A DNA stretch of 64,000 bases from Myotis daubentonii (taxonomy: Eukaryota; Chordata; Mammalia; Chiroptera; Vespertilionidae). Below are positions 35,355 to 47,289 of this stretch, piece after piece. A program made the position numbers and the translations under genes. The notes beneath the pieces were generated by a model. That model made no database searches and had not been told where the DNA came from. It worked only from the letters and a program-made list of their open reading frames with translations. The stretch is from the NCBI RefSeq assembly GCF_963259705.1, contig NC_081850.1, positions 35,077,892 through 35,141,891 on the forward strand, written 5' to 3'. How positions within the stretch are numbered: position 1 is the stretch's first letter; each line of letters begins with the position of its first letter.

Positions 35355-35440
35355 CAGTTAACTGCCAATCTTAGTTGGCAGTTAACTGCCAATCATAGTT
35401 GTCAGTTAACTGCCAATCATAGTTGGCAGTTAATTTGCAT
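35355..35440. repeat. Short tandem repeat of CAGTTAACTGCCAATC units
   Basis: Four neighbouring copies of a unit of about 24 bases, built on GGCAGTTAACTGCCAATCATAGTT, in the 5' part of the Helitron; the last is degenerate (CAGTTAATTTGC). Confidence 0.9.
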
Positions 35441-35511
35441 ATAGCCCTGATTAGCCAATGAAAAGGGTATCATCGTACGCCAATTACCATTTTTCTCTTT
35501 TATTAGATAGA

Positions 35512-37150
35512 TGAATAAGATCTGCCCTTTCATAAAAGAGGTAAAAATAGAACATTGAATGGGTCAACAAATGTGATATAGTGGTGCTATTTGGCAAGTT
35601 TTTTCTCGTTTAAAGTAGTCCTTCTAGCAGTTTCTTTTTCATGGTCAAGAATGTTTCTTCTTTTTAGTGGGTGGGTACCAAAAGTCATCTCTTATTATGC
35701 AGGGAGACCCTGGGGTTTACATTCAAACCAATGCAAACACTTCCCATCAACCCAGTGTTCACTCTGTTCAGGTTGGAGTTCCCTTCCAGAGGTAAAACAC
35801 AGATTCACTGAAATCATGTCTTGTGTGACCTCTGGATGCTGATACCCCACTGCTGACCTTGCATAGACGTCTTCTCCCCTGGTCGTATGGCTTTGAAATG
35901 TGCCGCTTTCTTTTAGTTACTTGGCATTGCCTTCTGGTCCAGGAAGGGGCGGATAAGTACGTTTTTTCACATTGTGGTCATTTGCTGCTGGCCGGATGCT
36001 GTGGTAAAATCCCACCTTCCCATGGGACTGAAATGTGACTGTCTAGTGAAGAGGCTCACCTTTTTGCTGTTATCCTATGTGGCCAATGGAACCAGTCCCA
36101 CTGTGCACAACCGCTTTGTTCTCTGATAGGTTAAAAAGACGGAAGAGGGAATCTGTCAGTAGCTTGTCTCAGACAATCCCTTTTGTAGTAAGACTATTTT
36201 TTTTCCCCCTCAGGAAATTCAATCAAATGGGATTTTAACCATCTAAAATCTTCCCTTCCCAATAAATGAGTGTGAGTATCTGGAAAGACACAATGAAATT
36301 AGAACCTTTTGATTGATTTAATTAAGCAGCTGGGATTAATGAGAGGATGTGTGTTGGCGGCAGTTATGACTCCTCCTCCATTGCCTAGTATTCAGTTAAT
36401 GAAAGGAAGCAATCGATACATGCTTGGAATTTCATCTCCTCTCCAACACTGAAAATTTTATTATAAGCTGCTAGTTTTACTTCTGGATGTTAAAGTCTTT
36501 GAAGAATAGAAACCGCAGCTTTCTTGGTTATATCAAAGGGAATGAATGTTTGTGCTTCTCACCGGGTGGTACTGTTTACTGGCCACAGGTCTATTTCAGA
36601 ACTGTAAATGCAATATAGGTCTGCATCGTCGGAAAGGTCAATTTCCTGACAGGTTGATTCAGAAGTCATTGTAGAGTGGGTTCTCTTTTCTCGCTGGCTT
36701 CCATTTTAAAGCCAGAGAAACACTGCCATGCTAGACTGTATAGATGATTTCACACTGTCCCTGGGATTCTGGTAACGTCAATAGAATCCACCTGTTGACT
36801 ATAATTGTCTTCTCTCCTTTGGCGCCGTGGGTAGAACTTTTCCCAGAAGGACTTCTGTGGTCTTTCCCTGGATCCTAAGCATTTCTGGCTCTAGTCGTGG
36901 CTTCTAGCACTTCATTCTTCCCTTTGGGTACCTGTAATACCTCTGCAGAACTGGGTTTCGGTAGCAGTTTACCACTGGGTTCACTGATAGCCTCATGGAG
37001 CCTTTCAACATGAATGCTTCTTCCTTTTCCCCGTCCACTCCCCTTTCCTCTCATACCCCCTCCCTCTAGTTCTAACCCTCTCTCTTCTAACGCCCCTACC
37101 TTCCTCTCAGCATCTTTCGGGCTCTCTTCTGTTTGTTTTGATACATTAAA
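35512..37150. other. Repeat-poor intergenic DNA, possible conserved element
   Basis: No repeat or exon recognised. Positions 36295-36480 carry several homeodomain-type cores (GATTTAATTAAGC, GGATTAATGAG, CAGTTAATGAAAGG, AAGCAATCGATACATGC). A regulatory element is a guess. Confidence 0.4.
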
Positions 37151-37159
37151 AACTATAGA

Positions 37160-37370
37160 AAAGCACAGGCAATAATATAACAAACAACTTATTTGTACTA
37201 TGAAAAATTAATAACTAACATTTTAAACTTCAAATTTGGTTTTTTAAAATAAAACAAAACATTAGAGATGAAATTAAAGTCCTTTGATGCCCTTGACCCA
37301 TATTTTTCCTTACCCTTCCTAGAGGTAATCCCCATCTAGTGTGCATCCCCTCGGGCCAGACTCATCAGAT
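37160..37370. repeat. Old L1 fragment
   Basis: ACTTCAAATTTGGTTTTTTAAAATAAAAC, then ATTAGAGATGAAATTAAAGTCC and AGAGGTAATCCCCATC, resembles a common old-L1 segment. Diverged. Confidence 0.5.
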
Positions 37371-38415
37371 GGCCCTTCTTTGTCTGCAAGGCCTTGCCAA
37401 CTGGAGCCCCACAGAAGGCCGTTCTCTTGCTCTGGGTGATTACTTTATTATATGATGATGGGCCTAGGGGTCTCCAGAAGCAAACTAAATAAACATCCAC
37501 TCTTACCTCTACTATATGGGAAAATAAGAAGATTGAGCGGCCCAGGAGGTGAACTTGCGAGGAAGAATTATGTGCAGGAGACCTCAGCTGATGCAGCCAG
37601 GTTCTTTCAAGCCACAGGACCTGTTCTTGTTGGAGTCCTGTCTGCCTCGTCTCCCATCTGTGTAAGCAGCTAGGTCCTTTGTGACGGCCCCTTATTCTGC
37701 TTTCTTTTCCAGCAAACCTAACTTGGGGATTTAGGATTTCTGATCACATTCTTTATGTTCTCTTGGCTTCTTATGGATTCTGAGTCCACATTTCTAGCCC
37801 TGGCCTCATGGCTGTTTTCTGATTCCCTGGTTGTATAATGGTTTGGTATTGATGTTCTTAAATCTAACACCATCCCAAAGCTCTGCCTAATTTAGTTGAA
37901 GAAACTCAGCAATGGGCTCAGATTGTCTCTTCATCTGAACCCACCAGAGCATGCTAGGAGATAGGTAAGACCTGGTAAGCTACCTGGCTAAGAGTTGACT
38001 TTGCCCCTAGATCTGCACAGTGTTGTTCCCTTACTGCCAACTCTCGGGTCCTCAGGGTAAGTAGGGACCTGGAAAACATGGCACCAAGACTTAGCAGGTC
38101 AGGGAGCCTGGAGTCTGTGCTGTCAACATCAATTCTAAAAGTCAGCCTGCAGCCTACTAAGACAGGTCTTAGAAGGAGCGAGTGGATGTTGAAATTGGCC
38201 ATAGTTCAATGTTCTTGTCTAGGTCTCCTCTTGGTACTGAATCTGAGATTGAAGACTCTTTTTTCCAGAGCTCCAGGAAATGTTCACTGTGACACGGAAA
38301 CTGAGCCTGACAGTGCCAGGATACTGCTGGGTGTACGTAGGGTACCTTTTCACTCACCCTGCCAGCTTCATTCTATGTCAATCAGTCAATTCGCAAGCTT
38401 CTTTATGAGCTTCTT

Positions 38416-38576
38416 TTTTTTTTATTGCTTAAAGTATTACAAAGGGTATTACATATGTATCCATTTTATCCCCCCGCCCTAGACAGTCCCCTAGCCTCCC
38501 CTATCCCCCAGTGTCTTATGTCCATTGGTTATGCTTATATGCATGCATACAAGTCCTTTCGTTGATCTCTTACCCC
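38416..38576 (-). mobile_element. 5'-truncated L1 3' end
   Basis: The reversed L1 3' UTR (TTACAAAGGGTATTACATATG, CCCCTATCCCCCAGTG, CTTTCGTTGATCTCTTAC) has its T-tail on the left. The target duplication TATGAGCTTCTT lies at 38404-38415 and 38577-38588. Same L1 family as 5144. Confidence 0.92.
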
Positions 38577-39299
38577 TATGAGCTTCTTAATTGCCATGCT
38601 TCTTCTCACCTTTCTTCCCCCCGGCTTCTCTACGTTAATTTCTTCCTTCTCATTTAGCATTGCTTTCTCTCTCATGCTGTATCCAGTTTATTTGTCCTCT
38701 CAGCAGGTGAGTTGTAGTGGCACATAAATAGGGAAATGGAAACTATTGATCAGCCTTGTGTAAAGCCTGCCAAATTTTTCATCATCGCTTCTCACTTTCA
38801 TTAAATTCTAGGGAAATAATATCGTGGGGTGATAATTTCCAACAAGTGCCTGAGATTCAGGACTCGGGTTGTAGATTGTATTTGCTCAGGGCAGGGGTGA
38901 GTGGGGGAGGGAGGAGATTCTATTTAGAGTCTGCAAAAAGAGAATATTATTCAAGAACAACTATTTTTACCTATACTCTTTTTAGTGTTCATTGGTCTTC
39001 AACCCCCCCAGTGATTAAACTTGTGGCCCATGAGGAAGAGTAATTGGTCCACTTTTCTGCTTACAAACATGCCATCTCTCTTCAAGGTTAAGGCATAGTG
39101 TTTTAGGACCCTCTCACCTGTGCCCTTTCCATGCTTCTTAAGGAAAACAAACCAAATAACATAACTAAATAACATAAAACACCAAACAAAACAAAACTTC
39201 CCTAACTTTCTGGAAATTAGAACATGCTCAAGACTCGAATCACCAGCCAGACCTCTCAGTGAGCACCTCGTCCTGCCAACAAGAATCTGTGTCCATTGA

Positions 39300-39440
39300 C
39301 AGCAGGGCATGTGCCTATCTGGATTCCAATACTGGCTCCAGCATTTACCAGCTCGGGGACCACAGACACACCATCTAACCCTTTGAAGCTAGTTTTTTTC
39401 ATATGTGAAATAGGAGTTGAGAAAAAAAAGCCTATCGTAG
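39300..39440 (+). repeat. MIR SINE
   Basis: GGATTCCAATACTGGCTCCAGCATTTACCAGCTC, then CCATCTAACCCTTTG and TTCATATGTGAAATAGG. Confidence 0.7.
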
Positions 39441-39639
39441 GAGATTGTCTAAGCAGAGGCAATGTGTGAAAGGTGGGCACTTAGTCAGCCGTCAGGTGCG
39501 GCTGACTCACAGTTACTGTTCTTTCTCTGTCCCCTGTCCTTTCCCCGTCCAGCCCCTGCGCCACCCATTCTTGGTATGTCGCCTGCGACAAAACCTTCCA
39601 CCTTGCTGAGGTTTTTTCTGTATCTAGAAATTGGTGACA

Positions 39640-39672
39640 ACGACGATGATGATGATGGTGACAATGATGATA
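39640..39672. repeat. Imperfect (GAT)n/(GAC)n run
   Basis: GACAACGACGATGATGATGATGGTGAC and the following GATGAT triplets. Confidence 0.85.
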
Positions 39673-40459
39673 TACATAAGTTCATTTCGAGTTTTAACAC
39701 AGTGCTTTGAGCATAGTAAATGTTCAATAATTGTTTTTATCATAATATGATTCTTAATATTCCCTTAAGGGTCAAAGGCTTAGATCCCTGCTGAATTACT
39801 GGGACGCTGTGGCAGAGTTGAGATGGGTGTGGGGTAAACTATAAGTATAGATGAGTAGTTGTTGACTTCAGAGAAGACATGCTACTTTGATCATTTAAAT
39901 TTAAATGAGTCTTAAGTGATCTCTAAGGTTCTATTAGTTCTAGCATAGCAGCTCCCCCAATATGATGCCAGAGAAGTGGAACTGCCTTAGTCTCCTTTCC
40001 CAGAAGCTCCTTTTGAGGGGCCATCAGGAGCAGGGGAGCCCCTGGTCCTGTAAGGCAACAAATGTTTGCTTGCTTGTTTTTCTGGACTTTTCTACATTCC
40101 CCTCTCCTGCCCCTCCAAGATGTAAATAGACTCAAGGAAGGCCATGGCTTGTGGCGTTGCCAGTCAGCCTGCTCCTTTGCTGATTTAGGGTTTATTGGGA
40201 ATTAACTAAGAATTGTTTGAAAACAAAGACAGGACCTGGGGTGAGTCCCGGGGAGCAGAGTCGGGCTGGAGTGCAGAGCAGGGGAGAAGGACCCCAGCAC
40301 CCACTGCCTGTTTTATAGTTGTTACTGAGCTCACTAACACTCAGCTCCTCTGTGGAGCCTGCCTAGAATACAATCACAGCCATTGTCTTTGCCCTTAACA
40401 AACACAGGCACTCTAATAACTTTGGCTCTTAGTTTGGCTTCCTCCAAGCACTGATTAGG

Positions 40460-40681
40460 GCCCAGCTGGTGTGGCTCAGTGGTTGAGCATTGAATCATGA
40501 AGTAGGAGATCAGGGTTTGATTCCTAGTCAGAGCCCATGCCCAAGTTGCAGGCTCAGTCTCCAGTAGGGGCCATGCAGGAGACAGCTGATTCATGATTCT
40601 CTCTCATCATTGATGTTTCTGTCTCTCTCTCCCTCTCCCTCTTTCTCTGAAATCAATAAAAACATCTTTTTTTTTTTTTTA
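40460..40681 (+). mobile_element. Ves SINE
   Basis: The head is GCCCAGCTGGTGTGGCTCAG and the T-rich tail ends the element. The 14-bp duplication AAGCACTGATTAGG lies at 40446-40459 and 40682-40695. Confidence 0.96.
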
Positions 40682-40765
40682 AAGCACTGATTAGGCTGAA
40701 TCTAATATAAGCTGTAATAGTCCTCTGTGTGTCCGGTGGTAACTACACACTCTTTCCCTCTAGTG

Positions 40766-41010
40766 CAGTGGTCAGCAAACTGCGGCTCGGCCAACCGCGG
40801 CTCGCGAGCCACATGCGGCTCTTTGGCCCCTTCAGTGTGGCTCTTCCATAATATACCGGCTCTTCCACAAAATACCGACTTCTGCGCATGGGCCATGAAG
40901 TTTCAATCGCACTGTACGTGCACACCCGCACGTGGTATTTTGTGGAAGAGCCACACTGAAGAGGCCAAAGAGCCACATGTGGCTCGCGAGCCGCGGTTTG
41001 CCGACCATGG
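40766..41010. mobile_element. Foldback hAT element (GTCGGCAAACTGCGGCTC family)
   Basis: The left end is CAGTGGTCAGCAAACTGCGG; the right end is CCGCGGTTTGCCGACCATGG. The perfect 8-bp duplication CTCTAGTG lies at 40758-40765 and 41011-41018. Most of the element is an inverted repeat around a GCGCATGGGCCATGAAG-type centre, so it can fold on itself. Confidence 0.95.
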
Positions 41011-41019
41011 CTCTAGTGT

Positions 41020-42055
41020 ATTCAAGCCTCATGACTTGAATAGTAGCTCAAGTCTGCCTCTCCCAAACGATTGAGAAAGAGCGCTTTTCCTCATCCGTGG
41101 CTGAAAAGCAGATAGCAAGGGGTTCCCACCCTCTGCGCTGGACGCATGGCCAGCTTCTCTTTCTACCTTCTCAGCCAAGATGACAGCAGTCCTTCTCTGT
41201 AGTGTAGTGACTCAGACTGGACGCCTACCCACCCCCAACAGAACTTGTGCACTTTTTCTGAAATGATTTAAATTAGGGGGTTACCTCAAGTCATCAAAAC
41301 AGTAATTAACTCAAACCATGACATTAAGCCAGCTGTTTCCCTGGGGAATGTAAAATTGGAAACCAATGCTACAGTGTGTTTGGTTTAGCTATGAGCTTCC
41401 ATGAAGCGAAACCAAACATTCCAAGTGTAAATATTATAAATATTGTAGTTCAGAGGGGCAGTGGACAGCCTCTTCTTTTTGGAGAAAGAATCATGGGGAC
41501 AAAGAGAAATGTTCAGAAGGAAGAATGAAAAAAAGAGAATACCTAAGTCTTGGGAAACATCTTTATAAATGAATATCCACAGCTTCCTATGTTGTTTATT
41601 GTATCACACATTATCTACTATATTTAACATAGTAAGGAAAAGTTCTGGTTAAATTTCTCCTAGGAAGTTAATAATTTTGGCAACAATGGTGTAAAAAAAA
41701 ATCGGGCTAACCATATTATACATGCTGACTGTATATACTTGTATTTCTTTTAAAATTACATTTTTAAGATTAAATTACACGTTTCATAAAATAGAAATGC
41801 TAATTTTACAAAGGAACTATGGGAGCTTTCTTTAAAAATGTACTTTATTTCAAACTTATTTGATCACTTAATGTTGAAAATCAAGTTTTCTAGGCACCCC
41901 TATACTCAGTTAATATGGCAGTAGTACTTTCCAACCAAATAAGGGTCCCACAAGTATTACAACCAAAGACTTTAGAAAAAGTTTTTCCCCCTGAGTATAA
42001 GTTTAACATGTGTACATAGATTATTTGAAAAAATACAGAAAAGTATAAATTAATA
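41020..42055. other. AT-rich intergenic DNA
   Basis: Nothing confidently recognised. The part from 41740 on resembles very old L1 sequence that continues on the far side of the Helitron at 42056. Confidence 0.35.
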
Positions 42056-42246
42056 TCTAGATATATAAAAGCCTAATATGCAAAGTGTCCCCTCAGGAGT
42101 TCGACTGACTGACTGGGAGGTCAGTTGCTCGCTATGACGTGTGCTGACCACCAGGGGGCGGTGCGGAATGAAGGAAGGCCCTGGCTGGCAGCCGGCAGCC
42201 TCTAGGGACCCTACCTGTTCCCGAATTTTGTGCACTGGGCCTCTAG
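42056..42246 (+). mobile_element. Short HeliBat Helitron
   Basis: It starts TCTAGATATATAAAAGCCTAA after an A and ends GGGCCTCTAG before a T. The 191-bp body contains GTGCTGACCACCAGGGGGCGG. One arm of the 3' hairpin is decayed (GAATTTTGTGCAC). Confidence 0.93.
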
Positions 42247-42704
42247 TTACTAATAAAAGCTTACCAGAAGACTTACTAATACTTTGCTGTTAATACTCAA
42301 TATGCTTTCTTTCTTTTTTGTATGTATACATTTTTCACATAGTTTGGATTATACCATAATATATACACTTTCATCTGACTTTTACATATAATCTCATTAG
42401 TGGGTTCTCATTTTTGAAATTTTCTTTTTGAAAATGTTTTAACACAAATGTATAACCTATTTAATTTTATTCATTAATGGATATTGCCAATAATAACTAT
42501 TGTTGCTGGGAACATTTCAGTATATGAATCCTTGATTCTCTGCCCATTTTTTAGGATATATTCTTAGAAAGGAAATCATTTTGTTTAGGTACTTGATATA
42601 TTGCCAAATTGTATTTTAGACAGATGATGTTAATTGTCACATATTAGTGTTTCTGTGTGCTCTGACTTTCCTGTACCCTCAATGTCATTGAGCATTATCT
42701 TTCT

Positions 42705-42890
42705 GATCCAATTTTTCTCAACTCTGGCTTCACTTTGGAATCAATCCAGAGCTTTAAACAAACAAACCAACAAAACAAGCCCATGCCTAAGCTCTACCCC
42801 CAAACCAATTAAATCAGAATTTCTAGGGAGTTGGGGGCCCAAGGCATCTTCAAGTTTTAAAACTCCAAAATGAGTCTAGTTGATAGAAGC
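42705..42890 (+). repeat. MER5A-like ancient hAT
   Basis: TTTTCTCAACTCTGGCTTCAC, the AAGCTCTACCCC block and AAATCAGAATTTCTAGGG follow MER5A order. Confidence 0.6.
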
Positions 42891-43839
42891 ACTTTGCTAA
42901 TTGAGCAAGTGAAAAGTATTCTGTTTCAAAGCCCTTTGATATCAAAGCACATTAGCATCTAAGTAGTGTATGTTTGCCTCATTAGCTTAAAATACATACT
43001 GTGAAATTATGGTCCTGGCCAAAATATTTCCCCCCAATGGATTTTCATATACTTGGGGGAAATAATAAGGCCATTTCTATACCACGACAGCATCCTCCCC
43101 CTAATCTCCCTCATCTAACATTCATTTTAGAAATGTTTTACAGGGCCTCTTCTATTTCCCCCATGTCATCTCTAATCTTTATATCTCTAAGACTCTTTTA
43201 GAGTGGTAGAATTAAATTGTCTCCTTTTAGAAGTAGTAAATTTAAATGGCCTTAATTTCATTTACATCAAAGTTATTTGTATTAGTTATTTCGTTTACTT
43301 TGGCATTTTTATCACTAGACCATGCATTGTCAATGTAAGGTTTTATGCTGTATAATAGTGTACCATCATTTCCTCATTTTATTTGTTTGCTAGATAAAAA
43401 TACTAAAGAAGACTATAAGTAGTTTGGCTTGTCAGGTTTGATGAAGTGCCAGACATGTTCTGGGTCCCATTTATGGTTACATTAGTCCAGGGAAACCATT
43501 TACTATACTCACCCTGTTAGGGTAAGCTAATAGGAAATATTCTGCTCTTTGGCAAAATATTTTCTGGTATGTGAGAAATAAGGAATATGTCCTTCTCGCT
43601 TCTAGTAACCTTTCCTCAAGATCTGATGCCAGATATTTATGTCTTCTCCTTAAAAGCTCTTATTTCCTTATTTTTATCTTGCCCCCATCCTCCTCCCCTA
43701 CTCTTTCCCAAGCAGGAGGAGAACTCCCTTTCCCACATCCCGAACACTCATCCTCTTGCAGCCAAGAGTGGCCATAGAAAACAGTTTTGTCTAATTGCAT
43801 GTAAACAACATTCTGCTGACAGTTTGGGGGGAAGGGTCT

Positions 43840-43990
43840 TATTTTCTGAATCGATATTGGAACCCCCTTCCCTTGTCCCTGGCCTTTCATTCTGATGTGA
43901 TACCTGGATTGCAGTGACCATCTTGCAACCACGAGGTAGCCGGTCTGAGAAAAAGACCAAGAGAATAGCAGAGACATGGGCTCTGTTATC
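43840..43990 (+). repeat. Ancient LTR-like fragment
   Basis: ATTCTGATGTGATACCTGG, then GTGACCATCTTGCAACCACGAGG and AGACCAAGAGAATAGCAGAG, resembles the repeat at 1815 (its downstream part). Confidence 0.4.
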
Positions 43991-44769
43991 TGTGAGCTGG
44001 TGAATCTATACTAACCATTGCCTGTGGAGTCGATGTTTTTTCTGTTAGTGTTAGCTGAAAGCATTTTTGGCTCACCCAAAGAGAAGTCAGTATCACATTT
44101 AACCATTGATTATAGCTTACGGTTTCCTAGTTCTTTCATTTTAGAGCTGAATTATTAAGACCAAGACCATTCCTCAAGGGGACAACGCCTAGCTGTCTTA
44201 TCTCCCTTGTATTCTCTTCTCCCTCCTTCGGGCAGTGGTCAGATTTGGGACAGTTATTGGGCTAAGAACTGGGGAAAGTCACTGCTTCTTGTTGTCTGTC
44301 TCTGATTATGTTCCTGCCTATGTTGGTAGGTAAGCTTGCTTCAGTGTAAAGCTATTTAGGCTTAATTTAAATTAAAAAATGGGACATTCTTGTTTATATC
44401 AACTTCTCCAAGCTTTCGTTTTAGAGCCCACAAGCACACTTTATGACATTTGTTGGCTTCCTATTTGCTATTGTTTCTTGTGGGTTTCTATCTTTCACAA
44501 TTCTGGTAGGCTGGGAGACTGAGATCTAAGACAGGATATTGGTACTTCTTGCTCTGAATGCCATCTACATGGATCCCATTTTGACACCATTTTCCTGACC
44601 CTTACTGATTGGTAATGAATGTTATTTAAGGTTACATCTATTTACTCTGTGCAGCCAAACGTTATGCCAGTGCTTTAATTGGTTTTGTTAGGGTGAGCTT
44701 GAAGCCTTGGGTATAGAAAGCAATTAAACTATTTTGGCATTTTGCATTAATCACTGAAGCATCATAAAT

Positions 44770-44991
44770 TTTTTTTAAATATATTTTATTGATTTTTTTA
44801 CAGAGAGGAAGGGGGAGAGATAGAGAGTTAGAAACATCGATGAGAGAGAAACATCGATCAGCCGCCTCCTGCATATTCCCCACCGGGGATGTGCCCGCAG
44901 CCCAGGTACATGCCCCTGACTGGAATCGAACCCGGGACCCCTCAGTCCGCAAGCCGACGCTCTATCCACTGAGCCGAACCGGTTTCGGCGC
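44770..44991 (-). mobile_element. Ves SINE (young-looking)
   Basis: The reversed SINE retains the tRNA-like blocks GATTCCAGTC and GGGTTCGATTCC (minus strand). The duplication CATCATAAATT/CATCATAATT lies at about 44760-44770 and 44992-45001. Confidence 0.95.
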
Positions 44992-45001
44992 CATCATAAT
45001 T

Positions 45002-47285
45002 TTTTGATAGGCTATGTGATGTACATGTTTACTGAACACAAGTAGATATAATTTATGTATGTGCAACCAGGGGATGGCCAAGAAAAAGCAAATATGTTTG
45101 AGCTTAAAGAGAAACATATCAAATGTCCAGTCATTACTAGAACAGCTAAGTGTTGAATCAAGTGGGAAAATAAAGGTAAATTTAATCTCTTTCCTCTATA
45201 TAATCATCACAAGCTTTACCTGTTTCAAATTTTTAGCTAAGAGATTTTTAGATAGGTTTTGCATTGTTTTCTAACTGTTCACTATTTGTTTCTATTAAAT
45301 GTGTAGGAATTTCTAGAACTGGTCAGTATTTTGCCACTACATTTAACTCATCTTAAGTCTGTGGAAAGCATAACAAAAAAATAGGTATTTTCAATTCTAG
45401 CCTCAAACTAAAATGCTGAAACAAAGACCCAGTTTATTTGTAACCAAGAATCACCAAGTCCATCTTATTTTTCAGATGCAACATATACTGAACTGTGAAA
45501 GCAGCTATGAAAAAGAGCTTATTTTGAAGCATTGGTCCTAATACTTGCTTACTAGGGCATCCTCTTTCCAGAATCACCGTGATTCTAGCTCCATCTAATC
45601 AGAACGGAGATTGATTATGAAAAAGGTGAGCCTGTGTAGGTGGTATTTCCCAGCAGAATGCCCAGGCAGAGGAAAACCCAGGCAGGTCCTTTGTAGATGG
45701 ACACGTGAGATCATGTAGCGGCCTTTTCCAGAACCTTTACATTTAATTCACTTCATCAGTTTCAGCTTCCTTTGTGGCCAGATAACTGGGCTGGAGCTTC
45801 AGCCTGACATCTTGATTTGAAATATGTAAAGGGATTTTTGTGGTCTGTCCTGCACCCCAGGCTTATGGTATGTTCTTCACATGCTTCCAGGAATGAGCTG
45901 GGTCAGTTCTTTGTGAGGCAGGGATGTGGGTGGAGGAGACTATGTCCCTTTTTGACTCTTCATGTCTTTCTAGAGACGTCTGACTCCAACTTATCCTTCT
46001 GGTAGGGCGGGGAGGCTGAAATCATTAAGATCATTATAAATGAATGAATGAATGAGTGAGTGAGTGAAAAATCAATAAATCAGACTTTATTCTAGTAATT
46101 AGCCACCAAACCTTGAAATCCCCCAACCTCGGGCTGGGCAACAGCAATACTCAACTACAAAGGCAGTGTCCTTCCCTGCCAACACTATAGTCATTAATAC
46201 ATCTTCTCCGTATTCTTAGGAAATGGACAGATAGGTAATAGGTACCTTCTTTATAGATGAGGAACTGGCAAGACCTCTCCCAGTTTCAGTGGCCCTCATT
46301 TAGACCCCACCCTGTGTTCTCATTCAGCTCCTGGTCTTTGCTCTGTTCCTGGCTTGCCACATTGGGAACTGGCCAGACTCCATCACCTGTTGGGCTGTGA
46401 GCCCTACCCCTCTTTTCCCAGTCCTCTCTCCTTGTTAATGATCAGCACAGACAACCCCTACTGTGGTAAGACAATAAAATTCTCACAAGCCTCAAGCGAT
46501 GAGGATAAGAACTAAAAAAAAAAAAAAAATCTCTGCCATGGAAGCTAATTGTGTGCTTTTAATTAATTGCTCCAATTAGTCCCACTCTTTTCATCTACGA
46601 CGCTCTGTAACAGTGGCAGTTGGGATGCTTTTGAAAGTGGAAATTGCTGTAATGGTCAGGTGCTCATCCATTAAAACTTACTATGTGCGATCAGCTTCTC
46701 TTCATGTTTTCATGGCAACACTGGGAGTGTGGCAAGCAGCATGGATGCAGCCTCACCACTGCCAGAATGAATGGCATCAGTCCATTTCTAGTCCTATGAT
46801 CTATGGCCTCCATATTTTATTATAGATAAAAGGCAGTCATCAGAGATAGTACAATTAATGAGGGGATAATTTTTTTTTAAAAAAAAACTAGTCTTGCCCC
46901 TTTGTTAAATGTTGTTATTTAAAATTTAAAAAACAAACAATAAGAGCAGTAGATGGTGTGTAGTTAAGAGCTTGGAGGAAAAATGTCTTTCAAATATTTC
47001 AACTAAACACTTTAGAAGCATCTTTAACATATTATTGATATGAATATCTGTGGCTAGCATATTTATTTGTTTAACAGAGCCAGGCTTCTTATGCATCACA
47101 AATAAGAAGTGAGGTTACACTAGTGTTAGTTATATACCTGGAGCTCATATCACTTTTTTTTCTCAAATATTCAGCCTTTTCCTGCTGTAGACTAAACTTC
47201 CATGGTACAATAAAGTTTGCTTTCAAATGCAGCTAGTGTGGTATTTGGCAGTTATGGTATGATTAGTAATAATAGCGTTTTCTAT
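45002..47285. other. Intergenic, mostly unrecognised
   Basis: Contains a short (GAAT)/(GAGT) run at 46041-46067 and an A homopolymer at 46513-46529. Between 46535 and 46595 there is a cluster of TTAATTAATTG/CCAATTAG homeodomain-type motifs. No exon or clear repeat. Confidence 0.4.
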
Positions 47286-47289
47286 CACA

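Larger units (their letters stand above)
34354..35511 (-). mobile_element. 1.16-kb HeliBat Helitron
   Basis: On the minus strand it starts TCTATCTAATAAAAG at 35511. It runs through ATTGGCTAATCAGGGC and TATGCAAATTAACTGCC, and ends with the 3' hairpin GTGCACGAATTTCGTGCAC and CCGGGCCCCTAG at 34354. The flanking bases are A and T, as for Helitron insertion. The interior is GC-rich, with direct repeats and a perfect palindrome. There is no Rep/helicase frame, so it is non-autonomous. Confidence 0.95.

Noticed and set aside
44770..44991. tRNA-like promoter boxes in the Ves elements
   Set aside because: These are tRNA-derived SINE heads without a full cloverleaf, so I do not call tRNA genes at any Ves copy.
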